The notes below the pieces were generated by a model that was given only the letters and a program-made list of their open reading frames with translations, had not been told where the DNA came from and did not search any database. From Mollicutes bacterium (lineage in GTDB: Bacteria; Bacillota_I; Bacilli_A; Izemoplasmatales; Izemoplasmataceae), in the NCBI GenBank assembly GCA_003552275.1, contig PUKL01000021.1, positions 1-45,429 on the forward strand: a DNA stretch of 45,429 nt, written 5' to 3'. Numbering within the stretch: the stretch's first letter is position 1; the number at the start of each line of letters is the position of its first letter. Shown piece by piece: positions 43,358 through 45,429 of this stretch. Both the position numbers and the translations under genes were made by a program.

Positions 43358-44764
43358 CTATCGCAAATGGCGTTTGAGGAGTTTCAACGCCAGTTTCGGG
43401 TGTTTTTGCCCGAGCAGGCCCATGGCCGACATGATGTACATCTCGTCGATGAGGAACTCCGAGTCCGTGGGACGGAGCTCGAGCTTCTTGTCGCTTTTGT
43501 GCTGGACTTCCCGGAGGATGGCTTTCGCATCCTCGTTGAAGATGAGCACACCGCCCGTGCCGATGACGTATTTCATGCTCGTGAGGTCCTTCCCCGTCTG
43601 ATAGTACATGTTCCCCAAGGGGGTGTGGACGACCTCGACGGAGCCCACGTGGCGGCTCATGGAGTAATCGGTGCAGATGCGCGCGAGCGCCCGGTCGAAG
43701 GCCTTCTCTTCGTCGCTCTCGGGCAGGTAGTCGATCTGCTCTTGCCTTTTTTTGACACCGTTTTCGAAGAAATCGTCGTCGAGCTTGTCGTCTTCTTCCG
43801 CATCGGGTTCCCGATAATACTTGCGGAAACCGAAGGGACTGACGATGGAAAGAAGGGCGTTGGCGCTGTGGCGCACCCCGAGATCCCCTTCGACCGTGCG
43901 TTTGGCGAAGGGCTCCTGCAGTCCTTTCAGGATGACCTCGGTCCGTTTGGGCAGTCCCCGCCCGATGGTGTGCACGTCGGTCGTGGCGCCGCCGATGTCG
44001 ATGACCATGAGTTCGCCGAGACCTTCCTCGTCCTCATGGCCTTTGGCGAGGAGTTCGGCGGCCTGCAGCACCGCTTCGGGGGTGGGCATGATGATCTCGC
44101 CCGTTTTTTGTTCGGCCTTCTTGATGCCTTTGCCTTCGATGATCTTCGTGATGAAGATCTTGCGGATGACCTCTTTGGCTGATTCGACATGCAGCTCTCG
44201 CAGTTTCGGCATCACGTTGTCGACGATATAGTATTCCGTTCCGGCGGCGGCGAAAATCTCGTCGATCTCGTCTTCGGCGTCTTTGTTGCCGGCGACGATG
44301 ACGGGGACGTCGAGCTTCGCCTCGGCAAGCTTCTTGGCGTTGTGGATGATGCATTCCTTGTTGCCGCCGTCCGTGCCGCCGGCGAGGAGGATGATGTCGA
44401 TGTTCGCTTGCTTCAGTTCCTTGATCTCCTTTTTGGAAAGGTGATGCGAATAGACATGGTTCACAAGCGCGCCCGCACCGAGACAGGCCCGTTTCGCCGC
44501 CTCGGCCGTGAGTTCTTCGACCAGACCGATGGCGGCCATCTTGAGGCCCCCGGCCGCGCTCGAACACGCGGAGATGGCGGTGATCTCGCCCATGTCCGGA
44601 TGCGCCTTCTCCAACTTCTCCAAGGCCAGGTTGAAACCCTCGAGCACGTCCGTCTTGACGGTCGTCATCGAGCGGGAGGTGCCGACGATCTCCTCTTTTT
44701 CCAGATCGACGGCGACGAGCTTGGTGTAGGTGGATCCGAAATCGACAAGCAGGTGAACGCTCAT
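43358..44764 (-). CDS. glmL: GlmL/MutL-type ASKHA ATPase of glutamate mutase
   Basis: This 468-residue protein belongs to the MutL family of actin-like ATPases that accompany glutamate mutase. It is probably a reactivating chaperone that removes damaged cobalamin. Motifs are LLVDFGSTYTKLVAVDLE (phosphate 1), LLAGGTDGGNKE, MVIDIGGATTDVHTIG (phosphate 2) and YVIGTGGVLIFNE (adenosine). Its start overlaps the glmS stop (ATGA), and it is followed by glmE after 20 bp. Confidence 0.94.
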   Translation of the reverse strand: MSVHLLVDFGSTYTKLVAVDLEKEEIVGTSRSMTTVKTDVLEGFNLALEKLEKAHPDMGEITAISACSSAAGGLKMAAIGLVEELTAEAAKRACLGAGALVNHVYSHHLSKKEIKELKQANIDIILLAGGTDGGNKECIIHNAKKLAEAKLDVPVIVAGNKDAEDEIDEIFAAAGTEYYIVDNVMPKLRELHVESAKEVIRKIFITKIIEGKGIKKAEQKTGEIIMPTPEAVLQAAELLAKGHEDEEGLGELMVIDIGGATTDVHTIGRGLPKRTEVILKGLQEPFAKRTVEGDLGVRHSANALLSIVSPFGFRKYYREPDAEEDDKLDDDFFENGVKKRQEQIDYLPESDEEKAFDRALARICTDYSMSRHVGSVEVVHTPLGNMYYQTGKDLTSMKYVIGTGGVLIFNEDAKAILREVQHKSDKKLELRPTDSEFLIDEMYIMSAMGLLGQKHPKLALKLLKRHLR

Positions 44765-45168
44765 GGACTACCAAGGTCCTCCTTGAGCTGCTCTGCGGCT
44801 TCTTCGATGTCCGCCCCCGGCGGATACACCCTGTCGAAGCCCATCTTCTTGAAGCGAGCCTCTACCTCCTTGAAATCCTGTTTACCGACGACGATGTTGC
44901 CACCGACGTAGAGCTTGACATGGCCGAGTCCGGCCTCTTCACAGTTTTCTTTCATGTATTTGCAGTCCATCTCTCCGTGTCCGTAGAGGGAACTGACGAG
45001 GATGGCTTTGGCGTCGGTCTCGATCGCGGCGTTGATGAAGTCCTCCTGCGAACTGAGCACACCGATATTCACGACATTGAAGCCGTGTTTTTTGAGCACA
45101 TGTTCGATGATCTTGTTGCCGACGGCATGAACGTCGGCACCGATGACACCAATCACTACCGTATGCAC
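44761..45168 (-). CDS. glmS: Methylaspartate (glutamate) mutase sigma subunit (cobalamin-binding)
   Basis: GlmS binds adenosylcobalamin base-off/His-on. The 135 residues show the DxHxxG motif GADVHAVG (Asp12, His14, Gly17), then LVSSLYGHGEMD and LYVGGNIVVG, the three signature parts of the domain. Start GTG 45168 is preferred: GGAAGGA lies eight bases upstream and the resulting N-terminus matches the family. ATG 45177 is immediately next to that site. It is first in the methylaspartate operon. No cobalamin riboswitch B12 box was seen upstream. Confidence 0.95.
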   Translation of the reverse strand: MHTVVIGVIGADVHAVGNKIIEHVLKKHGFNVVNIGVLSSQEDFINAAIETDAKAILVSSLYGHGEMDCKYMKENCEEAGLGHVKLYVGGNIVVGKQDFKEVEARFKKMGFDRVYPPGADIEEAAEQLKEDLGSP

Positions 45169-45362
45169 GCTAACCATCCTTCCGGGAATCTTTGCTACAC
45201 ATTAAAAAGGACAAATTCATGGCGGAATCCATCCCTGGCTTTACGGTCGGTTAAAGATGACCAAGACGGCAACAAAGCCGTTCGTCACAACTTGTTCTTT
45301 GAGGATAACGGTCCTGGAGTCCTTCGTTTTCATCGTTAGAACCCTCGATTTCACCGTTTTAT
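45169..45362 (-). promoter_or_regulatory. Structured 5' leader of the glutamate mutase operon, unidentified
   Basis: About 200 nt separate the cre site from glmS. The RNA can form a hairpin TGAC..ACGGC / GCCGT..GTCA (about 45256-45286) and two competing pairings near the 5' end: GAGG + AACG with CGTT + CCTC, or GTTCT with AGAAC. This is compatible with switching or attenuation. It does not show a B12 box, glycine, SAM, lysine, TPP or T-box core. A 30-codon ORF lies within it. Confidence 0.35.
45241..45333 (-). CDS. Possible 30-codon leader ORF upstream of glmS
   Basis: ATG 45333 is preceded by CGAGGG about eight bases upstream, and the frame closes with TAA at 45241-45243. The product would begin MKTKDSRTVILKEQVV and contain a short hydrophobic part (FVAVLVIF). 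It has no recognised relative. It overlaps the possible RNA hairpins, so it could be a leader peptide or a chance frame. Confidence 0.25.
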   Translation of the reverse strand: MKTKDSRTVILKEQVVTNGFVAVLVIFNRP

Positions 45363-45376
45363 TGTAAACGCTTTCC
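45363..45376 (-). promoter_or_regulatory. cre-like site just downstream of the glutamate mutase promoter
   Basis: The plus strand reads TGTAAACGCTTTCC, one mismatch (last base) to TGWAANCGNTNWCA. It covers about +2 to +15 of the minus-strand transcript and lies 8 bp after the -10 box, exactly as in the leucine dehydrogenase operon. Repression by CcpA as a roadblock is expected. Confidence 0.65.
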
Positions 45377-45384
45377 ACAATTTC

Positions 45385-45412
45385 ATTATACGCTGATTTG
45401 TGTGAAAATCAA
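45385..45412 (-). promoter_or_regulatory. Promoter of the glmSLE-mal-cit operon
   Basis: TATAAT at 45385-45390 on the minus strand with TTGATT (45407-45412) 16 bp upstream. The predicted start of transcription is near 45378. The remaining bases to the right edge (45413-45429) show no further feature. Confidence 0.7.
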
Positions 45413-45429
45413 TACGTGGAGCGGATAAA

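Noticed and set aside
45169..45362. Cobalamin riboswitch upstream of glmS
   Set aside because: It was expected for a B12-dependent enzyme, but no B12 box (GCCACTG-like) or other core element was found on the transcribed strand.

Overview
The window reads as a chromosomal segment of an anaerobic, amino-acid-fermenting Bacillota (Firmicutes). Support: the hpf-secA-prfB-YitT-ctpA order known from Bacilli, AGGAGG-type ribosome binding sites, TTGnnn-17-TATAAT promoters, CcpA-type cre sites, a leuS T-box leader, and ferredoxin-based metabolism. GC content is clearly above 50%. TGA is used as a stop throughout and a full RF2 gene is present, so the code is standard. The exact lineage (for example Erysipelotrichales or a Mollicutes-related Bacilli group) cannot be fixed from this sequence. 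All genes but one lie on the minus strand, so the window is best read from right to left.

Right end (45.4-35.1 kb): a long overlapping operon for glutamate fermentation by the methylaspartate route, glmS-glmL-glmE-mal, followed directly by a citrate-lyase-type set citD-citE-citF-citC-citXG that here most likely splits citramalate into acetate and pyruvate. A CmpB-like membrane protein follows. Mesaconate hydratase is not in the window. A lone plus-strand radical SAM gene (34.1-35.0 kb), a DUF1189 membrane protein and leuS with its T-box come next.

Middle (30.4-24.8 kb): a branched-chain amino acid oxidation operon: leucine dehydrogenase, a P-loop ATPase of unknown role, a four-subunit 2-oxoacid:ferredoxin oxidoreductase and butyrate kinase. 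The expected phosphotransacylase (ptb) is absent. Both amino-acid operons start with a TATAAT promoter that has a cre-like site exactly 8 bp downstream of the -10 box, which suggests matched carbon catabolite repression.

Then (24.8-8.5 kb): a small zinc-ribbon gene at the comFC position, hpf with its own promoter and terminator, and an almost gapless run secA-prfB-yitT-ctpA-recX-glgB-glgC-glgDA-glgP. GlgD and GlgA, normally two proteins, are one continuous ORF. A 2-Cys peroxiredoxin follows.

Left end (8.4-0 kb): a phosphoglucomutase gene leads an rnf operon, rnfC-D-G-E-A-(58-aa small protein)-B. This Rnf is unusual. RnfG carries three tandem FMN-bind-like units, RnfD has a charged insertion of about 75 residues, RnfB ends after its first Fe-S cluster, and an undescribed 58-residue membrane protein with a C-x2-C-x4-C motif sits between rnfA and rnfB. 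The window ends inside ppdK (pyruvate, phosphate dikinase), which has a strong promoter and a perfect cre site upstream.

Together the genes suggest a cell that oxidises glutamate and branched-chain amino acids, makes ATP through acyl phosphates, sends reduced ferredoxin to Rnf for ion pumping, and stores carbon as glycogen. The modified Rnf complex is the best candidate for a previously undescribed variant.
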